From the NCBI GenBank assembly GCA_025558095.1, contig JAIVFI010000038.1:62001-126000 (forward strand): a stretch of 64,000 bases of DNA, in the 5' to 3' direction. This document shows, piece by piece, positions 9,846-19,855 of this stretch. The stretch is from Hyaloraphidium curvatum (lineage: Eukaryota; Monoblepharomycota; Hyaloraphidiomycetes; Hyaloraphidiales; Hyaloraphidiaceae). Made by a program: the position numbers and the translations under genes. Position 1 is the first letter of the stretch. Every line of letters begins with the position of its first letter. The notes under the pieces were generated by a model, which had not been told where the DNA came from, searched no databases, and saw only the letters and a list, made by a program, of their open reading frames with translations.

Positions 9846-10873
9846 TCAGATCTTCGCCTTGTCCCCCTCCTTCTTCGCCGCCGGCGGGATCCCCGGCACC
9901 ACCGCCTCGAGCCGCTTGGGATCCCTCGCCTTCCGCCCCTCGGTCATTTCCTCCAGCTGCGCGAACGTGTAACCCCCCAGCTCCTCCAGCGTCTTCTGCT
10001 GCGGCATGATCAGGCTGATCTCCTTCTTCTTGGCCAGCCTGAGGGCTTCTTGAGGTGTATACCAGTGGACGCCCACGACCTCAAAGTTGTCGGCGGACAA
10101 TCCGCGCGGCTGGCTCCACGTCGCGAGGAAGAACCGGGTGTCGAACCTCTTGGGCACGCTCTCGGGGGTGATCCACCTCGACCACGGCACCACCCTCCGC
10201 AGCGCCGGCGCCACCCCCGCCCCCTTGCAAAACTCCAAAAACTCGAGCGGTTTCTTTGTGATCCTGTCCCTCGCGGCCTTGAGCCCGTCCCGGAGCGACG
10301 CCAGCTCCGCTCCCGAGAGCCCGGCCGACGCCCGGCGGGGCTCCACGAGGAGCGTGCCGGTCTCCTCGAACGCCTCGCGGACGGCGGCGACGGCGTAGGT
10401 CAGGGAGTGCGAGTCGGGGAGCGGGCGGGCGAGCTGCGCCGCGTGCGGGGGGGTGCGGAGGAAGGAGAGCCAGTCGGGGTGGCCGTCGGCGGGGGGGTCG
10501 ACCTTGCCCCCTGCGACGTCCCGAGCGGGGAGAGTCAGGCATCGTCTGCGGGGCAGCGAGGGCGGGAAGTACCCGGAAACACGCTCAGGCTGCCGAAGAA
10601 CCCGTGGCTCGACCGCGTGATCATGAGCACGCGGAAGTCGGCGTCCCCCGGGACCCGCTCGGCCTCCGGGACGGGTGCGGCGACGATGAGCGTGGCGGCG
10701 GGCACGGGGACGGCGACCTGCTTGGGTTTGTACCCGTCGACGACTGGCGTTGTGGGTTGGAGGGTGGGTGGGAGGCAGGTCAGGAACGGAGGGGCGAGGG
10801 GGACGGGCGGCGCACCGGGGTCGGACCACTTTTTCCGCTCGCCGGAGTTGTTCGCGTCGTCGCTGGGCGCCAT
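9846..10873 (-). CDS. Nudix hydrolase, NUDT19-like, probably peroxisomal
   Basis: Exons 10873-10573 and 10510-9846 (62 bp intron, donor gtactt); 321 residues. Exon 1 has the start of the fold (AATLIVAAP, DFRVLMITRSS) and ends within FPGG, rebuilt exactly across the splice junction. Exon 2 has the Nudix box core REAFEETGTLL after an insertion, as in NUDT19-type proteins. The family hydrolyses CoA and acyl-CoA to 3',5'-ADP and phosphopantetheine products. The last residues, AKI, match the PTS1 peroxisome signal known from some fungal enzymes, and mammalian NUDT19 is peroxisomal. ATG 10873 is the only good in-frame start. Confidence 0.85.
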
Positions 10874-12176
10874 GGCGGCGGAGGGGCGGGAGGACGGGGT
10901 GTTTGGTTTGGACGGCTCGGGGGGATTTGCCGGGGCCGCGGGGCTCTCGCCACATCACCGCGATGCGCGGGCTTCAGAAAGGGCGGCACGGGAACGGAAA
11001 TGGTGGGGCAGCGAGCATGGTCGCCTTTCTGCGGGATGGATGGCATGTAGGCCGGGATGCCGGACCGGGTTTCCCTGTTCCCTCCCTCGGCAAAGCTAGG
11101 CCCACTGGTCCGCGAAGCGGTGCCTTCCCGCCCCCCCAGCCAGCGCGCGACCCGCGCCCGCCCGTCTGCAACGTCCGAACTCGTACGGCCGCTAGCGGAG
11201 GTCAGGTCCAGCCCCCTTTGCCCTGCGGCCCCTCCCGCCCCGAACAACCGCCGTGGGACCTCCAGGCAAGGCACCGGTCGCCGTACCCATCCGCCCCGTC
11301 GGCCAACCTCCGTCCAGCCAGTCCACTGCGGTCCCAACCCCGCAGATAACCAGCCGCCGATTCAAGTTCCCGTGACGTCGCCGCCCGGAATTCCTGCACG
11401 TTCCCGTCGGCCCCCGCGGACGCACCGCCGCCTTCCCGCCCCCCTCGGAACCGCCAACCGCCCCGTTCCGTATCCCATCCGATCCCAACATCCTCACCCC
11501 GACCCCGGCCTGGAACTTCCCTGGAGGAAGAACCCCAAGTGAGCCAGGGAGGGTGAGTCAACGAGCGTATCGCGCGTGGCCGCCCCCGGTTGGTTGCACG
11601 CGCGCAGCACCGGGACGCTCGGATTTTCAAGAGGTGTTCCGGAGGCGCGGAGGGTGGCGCGGGGTGGGCGCTGCACGCGGCGGTCCGGGGGGATGCGATC
11701 CTGCACCCCGGTCTCGGCCGCCAGGGTCGCGTGCGTCAAACGGAGATCGGTGTCGTCATCGGCCACCCTGATGGAACCGCCCCGGATCGCGGGCCGCGAC
11801 GGGGCAACGGCTTTTCGGAAGCGGCTTGGGCGCCGGTCCGGCTTTTGCGGCGGGGAACGCAGCCGTCGCAGCGGCTGGCTTCGTCGGATGCCGCTCGGGC
11901 TGGTGGCGCGGCGGCGAGATTTTCCGGCGCGGCGTACGGCCGCCGGGGCGCCGGACCACCGCGGTCGGGGGGCAGAGGATCTTCCGACGCCGTTCCCGTC
12001 GGTCTGGGTGTCCGCAGGGGCGTACCGCGGGGGGGAGTCGGGGCGGAGCCAAGCGGCGGCCGGCGTGGCTGAGCGCCCAGCAGGGCCGTCTGAATCGTGG
12101 CCAAACTCTGAGCACAACACACAGCACCTAGCAAGGCCGCTGCGGCCCGCTGACCCCTGCTGACGGCGCCAGAGAA
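10874..12176. other. long GC-rich gene-free stretch
   Basis: About 1.3 kb between a minus-strand gene start and a plus-strand gene start. Many frames are open because of base composition, but the translations are Arg/Pro/Ala/Gly-rich without motifs and none is supported by splice-linked continuity. I see no tRNA, repeat array or mobile element. It probably contains two divergent promoters; a noncoding RNA cannot be excluded. Confidence 0.5.
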
Positions 12177-13001
12177 ATGGAACTCCCCGCCGGCCCCGGC
12201 GGCGCCGTGCCGCTGCGCGTGTCGTCGCTGCAGCCGGCGGACCCCGCCGGCCGCCCCGCCCCGCCCCTGCTGTCGGCGCTCGACGCGTCGCTCTCCTCCG
12301 ACTCGACGCTGTGCGGCGGGACAGCCGGCAGCCCGACGTCGCCCTCCGCCGCCCATTTCGCCCCGCCGAAGCCCGCCGCGATGCCGGTGCCCCGCCGGCC
12401 GCCGTTGCCGGCGTGCCCGCACGGCTCGGGCGACGGGACGTGCTACGCCTGCCTCACCGCCGACTTCCCTTCGGCCGATCCCCCTCGCTCCGACCTGACG
12501 GACACCTCGGACGACGAGCCCGAACCCTCCCGCGAACCCCCCGACCCCTTGTCCCTCTCGCTCTCCTCGACCCTCCCCCCGGCCCTCTCCGCCTCCCTCC
12601 CGCACCGCCCCTCCCTCCGCTCCGCCTCCCGCGCCCGCTCCCACACCCACGGCGGCGTCTCCTTCTCCCCCCTGGTCTCGCAGGCGTGGACCTGGGGCCC
12701 CGAGGAGTACGACCGCCAGGCGGCCAAGGCCAACTTCCTGGCGCTGTACGGGCTGGACGCCGACGGGCTGCCCGAGGGGCTGGGGGAGGGGTTGCTCCCG
12801 GGACTGCCGGACAGGCTGCCGCGGGGACCCCTGTCCCTCCCCCTGCCGGGCGGCGCCGCGCGGGGGGCGGTGTCGCTGCCCTCGACAAGGGCCGAGCGGG
12901 CCTCGGTGTTCGAGAGGACGATGGGCGGCGTGAGGGGGGTGCCGGTGGCCATGTGGAGGGCGGCGGCGGCGCTGGCCGCCGAGAAGGAGCGGGGGAGCTA
13001 G
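12177..13001 (+). CDS. hypothetical Pro/Ser-rich protein
   Basis: Single exon, 274 residues. Residues 1-150 are Pro/Ser/Ala-rich and acidic in part (TDTSDDEPEPSREPPDP). A short CPHGSGDGTCYAC segment has paired cysteines. The best conserved-looking piece is near 165-190 (SQAWTWGPEEYDRQ, then ANFLALYGLD), followed by an amphipathic C-terminus. I do not recognise a family. Codon third positions are strongly G/C like the neighbours. Start chosen as the first ATG after a stop in frame. Confidence 0.55.
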   Translation: MELPAGPGGAVPLRVSSLQPADPAGRPAPPLLSALDASLSSDSTLCGGTAGSPTSPSAAHFAPPKPAAMPVPRRPPLPACPHGSGDGTCYACLTADFPSADPPRSDLTDTSDDEPEPSREPPDPLSLSLSSTLPPALSASLPHRPSLRSASRARSHTHGGVSFSPLVSQAWTWGPEEYDRQAAKANFLALYGLDADGLPEGLGEGLLPGLPDRLPRGPLSLPLPGGAARGAVSLPSTRAERASVFERTMGGVRGVPVAMWRAAAALAAEKERGS

Positions 13002-13483
13002 CGCCTTCCGCGGGGCGGACGGAACGCGTGCAGATTGTAGACACGGTGAGGGACCCGGAAGACCCTCGTTAGCTGCGTACGATGGATGCCTCCGCCGTCC
13101 GGTGTGCAAATTCGGACCAAAAGTTGAGAGTTCGGCCCCGTGCCGCGCACCAGCGGCTGGCGGAGTTACGTCACGCATACCGCCCGCAACACCTCGATTT
13201 CGTCCCCATGGCCCGACGGGGGACTGCCGAGTAGGGGAAACTGCCGAAAAGGGCGATCGAACTGCGGGGGAAAGGCGCCCGCAGATTACATCGCCGCGGG
13301 GTCTGGCGGGGTCGGAGCGTCGGGCTGTGCAGGCACGGTGATGCGGCCGGTGCGGTGCCCGACCCGGGGCCACACGGCCGGCCGACGCACGGCCACCCGG
13401 ACAATCGCAACCGCCCAGGAAGCTTCCCACCCCTCCGCATCACCAACTCCGCTGCAGCGTTAGGCAGCCGTCCCCGGATCGAG
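13002..13483. other. intergenic region
   Basis: About 480 bp between two plus-strand genes. No gene, RNA or repeat recognised; 3' UTR of the preceding gene and promoter of the next. Confidence 0.5.
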
Positions 13484-14084
13484 ATGCGCGCGCCGCTCCC
13501 CGCCTTGGCGCTCGCCGCCGCCCTCGCGGCGCTGCTCTCCAGGTCCCGCCCCCGCACGCCCGGCCGCAGCTTTCCGCTGACCATCGTCTCGCCCACAGCC
13601 ACACGTCGGCGACCCCGCAGCCGCACGTCGTATACGCCCGCTCGTGCGCAGAGTGCGCCGGCGACTCGTACTGGTGCGTGCCCCGGCCGCCCTCCGCCCT
13701 CCTAACTCGCTGATCGCCCATCTTATCGCCAGCGAATTTGGTCTCCCGGATGCCCCCGCGGACCACGTCACGTGCGTGAACGACGCAGGCGGCGAGCGCT
13801 CCCTCTACCGGCGCTACGACCCCCCACCTCCCCCCCCTCCCCCCGTCACATACACCGACTGCGGCGCCCTGAGGACGTGCTGCTCCGGCAGCGACCCTAC
13901 CGGCCCGTCCGAGCCCACCGACACTGCCGGCTGCGCGGCCTTCTGCACGGCCAGGCCCGGCTGCACGCACTGGGATTTCGCGGGGGGCACGTGCACGGCG
14001 TACTCGGGGTGCTCGAGCTACTTCGAGGACGACGGGTTTCTCTTTGCCAAGGACCCCGCCGCGTGCCCCGGCGCCGCGTGCTAG
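13484..14084 (+). CDS. small secreted Cys-rich protein with proline linker (PAN/apple-like)
   Basis: Exons 13484-13542, 13599-13673 and 13733-14084; 161 residues. Exon 1 is a textbook signal peptide of about 19 residues. Exon 2 gives a CAEC pair. Exon 3 begins with a 40-residue segment, then an eight-proline run, then a Cys-dense domain (CGALRTCC, GCAAFC, PGCTHWDF, GGTCTAYSGC, CPGAAC). The spacing C-x-x-x-C followed by W and a late C recalls PAN/apple modules, which bind protein or carbohydrate outside cells. Both introns are 56-59 bp; the second donor (gtgcgt) is chosen because it alone restores the frame. Probably secreted or wall-associated; ligand unknown. Confidence 0.7.
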
Positions 14085-14452
14085 GTGGGTCGGGCGGCCG
14101 CGCGGGTGCCCTGACTTTCGACCGCTGAGCGCGGCCGCCTCCGCACACATCGGTGCAGCGCGTCTCCGTGCCGGACCGCTGCCTTGCTTCGAAGAAGACG
14201 CCCTGGGGGCGGGATCGGATTCTGGTGGAATGGGTGGCCTATTCGTTGTATAGCTCCGATCTCGCGCAGAAGCCCACCAAACCAACCTATCGCGGCGGCC
14301 CGAGTTGGTGTGGCTCCACCGCGCAAATGTGTTTCCGTGCTGCAATGAGTATCACTGTCTGAAGAGTGCTGCAGTCTTATAGCGAAGGAGCGGTCAGGCC
14401 TTTGACCGTCAGCCGCCGCCAACTCACCGTTCCTGTGAAGCCCCAAGGAACG
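14085..14452. other. intergenic region
   Basis: About 370 bp upstream of the ankyrin gene. AT content is slightly higher than elsewhere. No gene recognised. Confidence 0.5.
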
Positions 14453-15964
14453 ATGCCGCGCACCCTCCACGAGCTCTGCGCCGGCGGCGACGCCGCCGCC
14501 GTCGCGGCGCAGCTCGCCCGCGGCGCGGACCCCAACGCCGCCAACCCCCTCGGCCACGCCCCGCTCTTCGTGGCAGCGTTCCACGGCCGCCCCGACTGCG
14601 TCCGAGCGGTGCTCGCCGACCCGCGGGCCGATCCCAACGCGGCAAAGGGGCGCGGGTTGAACGCGCTCATGGGGGCCGCGTGGAAGGGCGAGGCCGAGTG
14701 CGTGAGGGTTTTGCTGGCGCACCCCAAGACGGACGTGGACGCGAGGAACGAGTGGGGACGCACCGCGGCGTTTTACGCCGCGGTGCAGGAGAACATCGAG
14801 GTCGTGGACCTGCTGCTCGCACGGGGCGCCGATTTCTCGATGCCCAATCTGGCGTCGGAGAGGGGCAACGTCGACTCGTTCCAGCTGCTCGACATCCCCG
14901 ACGCCGTCCGCCGCAGGATCGTCGACGGGCTTGCGGCCCGGGAGGTCGACACCTCTATGCTCGGTCCGTGGCTGCAGCCCGCGCCCGAGCGCGACCCCAC
15001 GGCGCGGCTGATCCAGGCGGCATTCACGGGCGATCCGGAAGCCACCAAGACTCTCGTGCAGCAGCTCGGCGCCAACGCCTCGGACGGCTGGGGCCACACC
15101 CCGTTGATGGCCGCCGCCTTCCAGAACGCCGACGGATGCGCCGACGTCGTCCGCCACCTCCTCTCCCTCCCCGACGTGGCGATCGACGCCCGCGACCACT
15201 TCGGCCGCACCGCGTACTACTGGGCCGCCGCCATCAACTCGACCGAGGCCATGGAGCTGCTCTACGCTGCGGGCGCCGATGTCTCTGCTGCTGACGGGGA
15301 GGGGAACAAGCCCGAGAAGGCGGTGGTGGAGCTGCTCCACCTCGCCAACGAGCCCGAGACGGCGGGGCTGGTGAGGAAGCACAGGAGGCGCCCGGCGAAG
15401 CGCGCGGCCGGGGAGCAACAGCACCCCGCTGCCAAGCCGGGCAAGCGCCGCCGCGGGGCCACTTCGGAGCCGGAAGCCGCCGCCGAGCTGGAGCGGGACG
15501 CGGAATCAGCCGATGAGGACGTCCGAGAGGCGCCTGCCGTGAAGCCCGAGCCCAACGACCCCTCGTTGTTCCACCTTCCCACCGATCCGACCCCGCGCCA
15601 GAGCTCGCCCACCCCCGAGGAACCGGCCCCTCCCGGCATCGAGGCGGAGCTGGCCGCGCAGCGCGCGTCGATCGCCCGCCTGGCCAACGAGGAGGCCACC
15701 CGCCTCGGCGCGGCGCTGCTCCGCGCCGCGGCCGCCGAAAGCGATGCGGCAAAAGCCAGAGAGGAGCGTAAAGCGGCGGTGGCGGATGCAGCCCGAGCGA
15801 GGACGGAGCGAGACGCCGCGAGGGACGAGGCTCGGCAGGCCGTTGGGGAGCGGGACGAGGCGAGTGCCGAGGCTGGGAGGCTGCGCCGGGAGGTGGACGC
15901 GTACAGGGCGGACCGGGAGGCGATCGAGGGAATCTTGGGGCGGCGCCGAGGGCCGTCCGCATGA
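14453..15964 (+). CDS. ankyrin-repeat protein with basic and coiled-coil C-terminus
   Basis: Single exon, 503 residues. Residues 1-300 hold about seven ankyrin units in two blocks (for example HAPLFVAAFHGRPDCVRAVL and HTPLMAAAFQNADGCADVV). Residues about 310-350 are rich in Lys/Arg with two bipartite-like clusters (KHRRRPAKR and KPGKRRRG), consistent with nuclear import. An acidic Pro-rich linker follows, then about 100 residues of Ala/Arg/Glu heptads predicted to form a coiled coil. Ankyrin domains are protein-binding scaffolds; the partner is unknown. ATG 14453 is used because the repeats start directly after it. The 3' end is 28 bp from the end of the converging gene. Confidence 0.8.
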   Translation: MPRTLHELCAGGDAAAVAAQLARGADPNAANPLGHAPLFVAAFHGRPDCVRAVLADPRADPNAAKGRGLNALMGAAWKGEAECVRVLLAHPKTDVDARNEWGRTAAFYAAVQENIEVVDLLLARGADFSMPNLASERGNVDSFQLLDIPDAVRRRIVDGLAAREVDTSMLGPWLQPAPERDPTARLIQAAFTGDPEATKTLVQQLGANASDGWGHTPLMAAAFQNADGCADVVRHLLSLPDVAIDARDHFGRTAYYWAAAINSTEAMELLYAAGADVSAADGEGNKPEKAVVELLHLANEPETAGLVRKHRRRPAKRAAGEQQHPAAKPGKRRRGATSEPEAAAELERDAESADEDVREAPAVKPEPNDPSLFHLPTDPTPRQSSPTPEEPAPPGIEAELAAQRASIARLANEEATRLGAALLRAAAAESDAAKAREERKAAVADAARARTERDAARDEARQAVGERDEASAEAGRLRREVDAYRADREAIEGILGRRRGPSA

Positions 15965-15991
15965 TGTGCGGAGTCTTCCTCCGAAATCCGT

Positions 15992-17524
15992 TCACGCGGG
16001 GCACACCGTCTGCATCGTCACCGTCACCCCAGCCCCCCTCAGTATCCCATGTAACATCCCCACGCCGACCGTCACCAGCGCCAGCATGGCGCCGCGCAGG
16101 AACCCCAGGTCCGCGACGAACCCCAGGACCGTCGCGCGGTCCTCGCGTGCCGACGATTCGAAAACCCCGAGCAGGCGCGCACAGTCCCGCATCCGTGCGG
16201 CGTCCGGGTGGTCCGGCCGGTCCAGGAGTAGGCGGTCGAGGTCCGTCCTGCACCGTCGGTACAGAGCGGCAACGGCCGAGGTGCTCCGGTTCGCGACGGC
16301 GGCGTTGATGAAGGGCCGGAGGAAGAGGGTGCAGGTGTTGAAGATGGCAAAGAACTGCCATGCCGTGACGCACCCGGCTCCGATGATGTTGATCAGGACG
16401 GAGACGAGCACGTTGACGCCAATGAAGCCCAGCTGCAGCATCACGGACGACGTAGAGCCTTTGAAGGACCTCCACACGGGCGCCATGGCCTGGTGGAGGT
16501 ACACAAAAGGTTCAGGAGCGCGCGGCGCGGCCGTTGACGATGCCGCTGCCCCTGGAGAATCCAGTCCTGTCGATGCGACACCCCCCTCGGTCGCAGTGCA
16601 ATGTCTGGATACGAGATCCGAGAGGCAAACGGCCGCCGCCCGCGCCTGGAGCCGGCCTTCCAGGCCAATGAGCGCGAAATCCGTCGCGAACAGGTCGATT
16701 CCGTGGTTGACGACGTAGATTGCCAGGCAGGCCAGGACGTAGGCGGAAAGAGCCGCTCTCCACGGCGAGCTCCATGTCGCGCCGGCGAAGGTCACGAGCG
16801 GCGTCCAGAACTCGACGGCGCCCCACCCGAAAATGCCCACGATGCAGAGCATGGCGTACCACACGCACTGCAGCACGGCAGACTTGTGCAGGACGCGCCC
16901 GCCGCAGGTCGCGGCGGGGCACGGGCAGGGCATCCCCTTGCCTTTGCCGCCGGCGTCGTGCTCCAGGAGCTCGTCCGTCAGCCGTCCCCCCCGTGCGCGC
17001 TTCTCCAAGTCGTCCGCATCGGCGCACAAGCGGTACCATCGCAGATACGGGGCGAAAGGGTGCGTGTCCGGCGTCCTGCTTAGGGCCCGCGAGAGCCGGA
17101 GCGTGACCGGCACCCCGGCGGCAAAGATCAGCTCGTGGTAGACCAGCGCGGCCATCCCGACGGCGTAGCCGCGCGTATCAAACAGGTCCGATGCCGCGGG
17201 CAGGTTGACCATGGCGGCCGCCAGCGCGATCCTGGGGGCCGAGTAGACGAGGAAACGGGCGGCGGTGTTTGTGCCCAGCGGCGGGTTCGCGGCGACCAGG
17301 GCCAGCAGGCCGCGGTGGAAAGCGGACTTTCGAAAGGCGGCAAGGAAGTCGGCCGGCACGAGCGGCGCCGCCTCCCGCGCGCCCGCACCGGCGTCGCATT
17401 CCGGCGGGGGCGCCGCGTCGCCGTCGTACAGGGGGCGCGCCACAGCCGGCGGCGCCGAGGGCACGAGCGCCGCCCACGCCGCGCCGGAAAAGAAGGCGCC
17501 GGGGCCGTCGTCTTCGGCGGGCAT
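15992..17524 (-). CDS. multi-pass membrane protein of the CPC family (paralogue A)
   Basis: Single exon, 510 residues, with about seven hydrophobic segments. It is clearly related to the genes at 42123 and 49827: all three share a cytoplasmic-type N-terminus ending in a conserved RxR/aromatic stretch, a loop with CPC-x4-C (here PCPCPAATCGG), long inter-helix loops, and a last helix running to a terminal V-C motif (GVTVTMQTVCPA). The function is unknown to me. Seven helices with long internal loops and a final helix close to the C-terminus recall the gustatory-receptor-like class, but that is only an architectural resemblance. No signal peptide. Confidence 0.75.
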   Translation of the reverse strand: MPAEDDGPGAFFSGAAWAALVPSAPPAVARPLYDGDAAPPPECDAGAGAREAAPLVPADFLAAFRKSAFHRGLLALVAANPPLGTNTAARFLVYSAPRIALAAAMVNLPAASDLFDTRGYAVGMAALVYHELIFAAGVPVTLRLSRALSRTPDTHPFAPYLRWYRLCADADDLEKRARGGRLTDELLEHDAGGKGKGMPCPCPAATCGGRVLHKSAVLQCVWYAMLCIVGIFGWGAVEFWTPLVTFAGATWSSPWRAALSAYVLACLAIYVVNHGIDLFATDFALIGLEGRLQARAAAVCLSDLVSRHCTATEGGVASTGLDSPGAAASSTAAPRAPEPFVYLHQAMAPVWRSFKGSTSSVMLQLGFIGVNVLVSVLINIIGAGCVTAWQFFAIFNTCTLFLRPFINAAVANRSTSAVAALYRRCRTDLDRLLLDRPDHPDAARMRDCARLLGVFESSAREDRATVLGFVADLGFLRGAMLALVTVGVGMLHGILRGAGVTVTMQTVCPA

Positions 17525-17692
17525 GGTCCAATTGCATGGGTGAGCTGCGCTTAAGCCGAGCAGACGTGCCTACCAGACTCCTTAGACCTCGCAACCGGCG
17601 GTTCCCACGCGGCGCCGTCAAACTCAGAGCAGCGACCGTCCTCTCCGCTGGTGGGGGTTACGCAGACTTTGGGACGCGCGCCTGCCGCGGCG

Positions 17693-18211
17693 ATGGTCGA
17701 GTGCGCCCCCCATGAGCACGACCCGGAGAAGCGGGTGCCGCCCCACATCCGGACGCTGCCGCGGCTCGGACTCCCCCCCGACGAGCCTGCGGTGCTCGTC
17801 GCGTTGCCCTGGAGCTCGGGCGGGCTCTTCCTGGAGGTGCCCTGCCGCGGCGCGAGCTGCGGCGCTGGGCTCAAGGACGCCGTTGCGCGGGAAGTAAACC
17901 TTCCTAAGCTCTTCCGCAAACACCTGGAGCTGCGGCGGCTACCCGGCCCGGCGGCACCGCAGGAGCGCGACGTCGCCCTGCTCGACGGACTCAAGGGCGC
18001 GTGGACTCTGGCCATGCCCCGGGGGTACTTCCCCGAGAAAGTGCTTGACCGCGACCCCTTCCCCGATCCCTCGCGTTCTTTAGGACCTGGCTCCTTCATT
18101 GTCGCGGCTATCGAGCCCGAGTGGTCATGGAGGCTCATGGCTGCAGATATTGCAGCTGGCTGGGGATTCCCTGTCTATGAGCCTTGGTATGACAGGCGCT
18201 ACGGATCTTGA
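17693..18211 (+). CDS. small hypothetical protein, possible Crinkler-type ubiquitin-like domain
   Basis: Single exon, 172 residues, from ATG 17693. The region PAVLVALPW through RDPFPDPSRSLGPGSFIVAAIEP has the same order of features as the neighbour at 18364: a beta-strand start, a charged helix, an LxL strand, a D-P-x-PDP segment and a final hydrophobic strand ending in Pro. That layout resembles the ubiquitin-like N-terminus of Crinkler-type proteins, though no LFLAK motif is present. The last 30 residues are outside the similarity and might be an unspliced tail. Confidence in the family is low; coding potential is fair. Confidence 0.5.
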   Translation: MVECAPHEHDPEKRVPPHIRTLPRLGLPPDEPAVLVALPWSSGGLFLEVPCRGASCGAGLKDAVAREVNLPKLFRKHLELRRLPGPAAPQERDVALLDGLKGAWTLAMPRGYFPEKVLDRDPFPDPSRSLGPGSFIVAAIEPEWSWRLMAADIAAGWGFPVYEPWYDRRYGS

Positions 18212-18363
18212 AAATGTGTATTCTCGATTCACAGTGGATAGGACGGGTGTAGGAGGGCGAGTAGAGAATTTTCGCCTCGGACGGACGGGAAAGCTTCTCA
18301 GGTCCCAACCCGCAGACCACGTCATCAGTTCACAACCGACCCCACCCAACACGTTCAGACGCA

Positions 18364-18663
18364 ATGAGCCTCGCGTTTTCCGTTCTCTACAAGGGTTTCC
18401 GATACCACATTGAACTTCCTCTCCCGACGACCGCAAAGGCTCTGCGCGCCGCCGTCCGCGCTGAGCAGCCCATCCTCTTCCTGTGGCCGTTCCGGCTGTA
18501 CATTGCCGGAGCACGCCAGCCTAGGGACGACAACGAAATCTTCCGTATTACTTGGGATGAGTCGAGGCTGATACTGGACGGGGACCCCGTCCCGGATCCC
18601 GAACGGGGGCTCGTGAATGGCGTCAACATTGTAGCGGTGCCTGCTCCGGGCGGTGCGTTTTGA
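18364..18663 (+). CDS. small hypothetical protein, possible Crinkler-type ubiquitin-like domain
   Basis: Single exon, 99 residues. MSLAFSVLYKGFRYHIELPL opens with two strands, followed by a helix (AKALRAAVRAEQ), then LFLWPFRLYIAG, a W-containing segment and GDPVPDPERGLVNGVNIVAV. This strand-helix-strand order and length fit a ubiquitin-like fold, as in Crinkler N-termini, where the LxLYLA strand follows the helix. It sits about 150 bp behind a similar gene in the same orientation, suggesting an old tandem pair. No signal peptide. Confidence 0.55.
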   Translation: MSLAFSVLYKGFRYHIELPLPTTAKALRAAVRAEQPILFLWPFRLYIAGARQPRDDNEIFRITWDESRLILDGDPVPDPERGLVNGVNIVAVPAPGGAF

Positions 18664-18961
18664 TGCACTCGATGTCGAAACTGATACTCATGCTTGATGT
18701 CTCCAGTGTGGGCAGTCGCGTCTTCGTTCGGGTTGCCGGCTGCGACAGCTGCCGTCGCTTTCACAGTCCGAGAAGGTCTCCCTTTTGCTATGTTCCTAGC
18801 GGCGATACTAGCGGCCGGCTTCAACGTCAACTGTGCCATCCTCGAGCTACGACGCTGGAGATGATCTCGTGGGGTTTGGGGAGAGCAGAGCGCCTTGATA
18901 GGACTCTGTGAAGGCGAGCACGATTGTTCCATTTGGAAAGAGTGGCTTTTCAGAAGATTTC

Positions 18962-19375
18962 CTACGTCCGCGCTCGCCGGCCCGGCATCATGTTTCCCAC
19001 CTCCATGACAATCTCGCACTCTGCTCCCTGATCTGCAGCCACGCACTCCGTGCAGCTCTGCATACATGCTTTGTGGAACACAAGCGCCTCCCATCCGTTC
19101 GTCCTTGCCGAGGACGAAAAGTTGGCCGCGGCGAAGCCGATTAGCGCGGCGCGGCCGATGAGCCGGCGCAAAGGGGGTGGATTCCAGCCCGATGAGGGGG
19201 CTGTGCAAAGCTGACGGGGCGAAAGAGTGGGGGCAGGTGATGAGGGCGTGAGCCAGAGTAGGCAGGCAGGGGAATGGTGTATGCGACTGCGGGAACGGGG
19301 CGAGGGGTTCGACCAGCTGGAATGCTGGGGAGAAAAGCGGGGCTCACCCCAATGCCGAGTGCAGCGCGCTCTCAC
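18962..19375 (-). CDS. possible small protein, doubtful
   Basis: An antisense open frame of 137 residues. The N-terminal half is Arg/Ser/Pro-rich like a mitochondrial presequence; the C-terminal half contains LIGRAALIGFAAANF and a cysteine cluster (ACMQSCTECVAADQGAEC). No family is recognised and no splice-linked exon supports it. It fills an otherwise empty stretch. It may be a chance open frame. Confidence 0.25.
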   Translation of the reverse strand: MRARCTRHWGEPRFSPQHSSWSNPSPRSRSRIHHSPACLLWLTPSSPAPTLSPRQLCTAPSSGWNPPPLRRLIGRAALIGFAAANFSSSARTNGWEALVFHKACMQSCTECVAADQGAECEIVMEVGNMMPGRRART

Positions 19376-19855
19376 TCGACAATGGAAGCCCTGAACCCTT
19401 AACCCGATCTTAAACAGGTACTGCTCGTGACAGAAAGCGAACCGGTGTGATTTGCCGCACTGGCTCTGGCTGGGAACGAGAGGGACCGCGTGGGCCTGCT
19501 AGGAGGAGTGAGTCCGCGGTTCAGGGTGGACGATCCGGCCCCGTCTGAGCGGCCTCCACCTTACGGTAATCGTTCCTCAAATATTCAGATGTCACTTCCA
19601 GATGGGATTCCTCCGCGATCGCCGCGATTCGCCGCGATCCGGGTTGCCGCCCTGCCCGACGCCCGAGCTAATCCTGCCCCTCCGGCGACTCAGACGACCC
19701 GAATCGCGTCCCGGACGCGTCTATCGGTCTCATTTTGGCAATGACCTGCCCATGGCTGGCGTCTTTTGCCCCAGTGACCGCGATCGGCGCGCGGGATCCG
19801 GGCACCCGTGCGCCCAGGGTCCTCGGGCCGCCGGCCCATCGCCCCGCCCTTCCCG
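19376..19855. other. intergenic region upstream of MCU
   Basis: Less GC-rich than the genes, with several GATCC/GGATC-like and CGCGAT direct repeats around 19610-19650. No gene recognised; probable MCU promoter. Confidence 0.45.

Noticed and set aside
11736-13430. 564-residue antisense frame
   Set aside because: Covers the plus-strand hypothetical gene and intergenic DNA; composition-only peptides.
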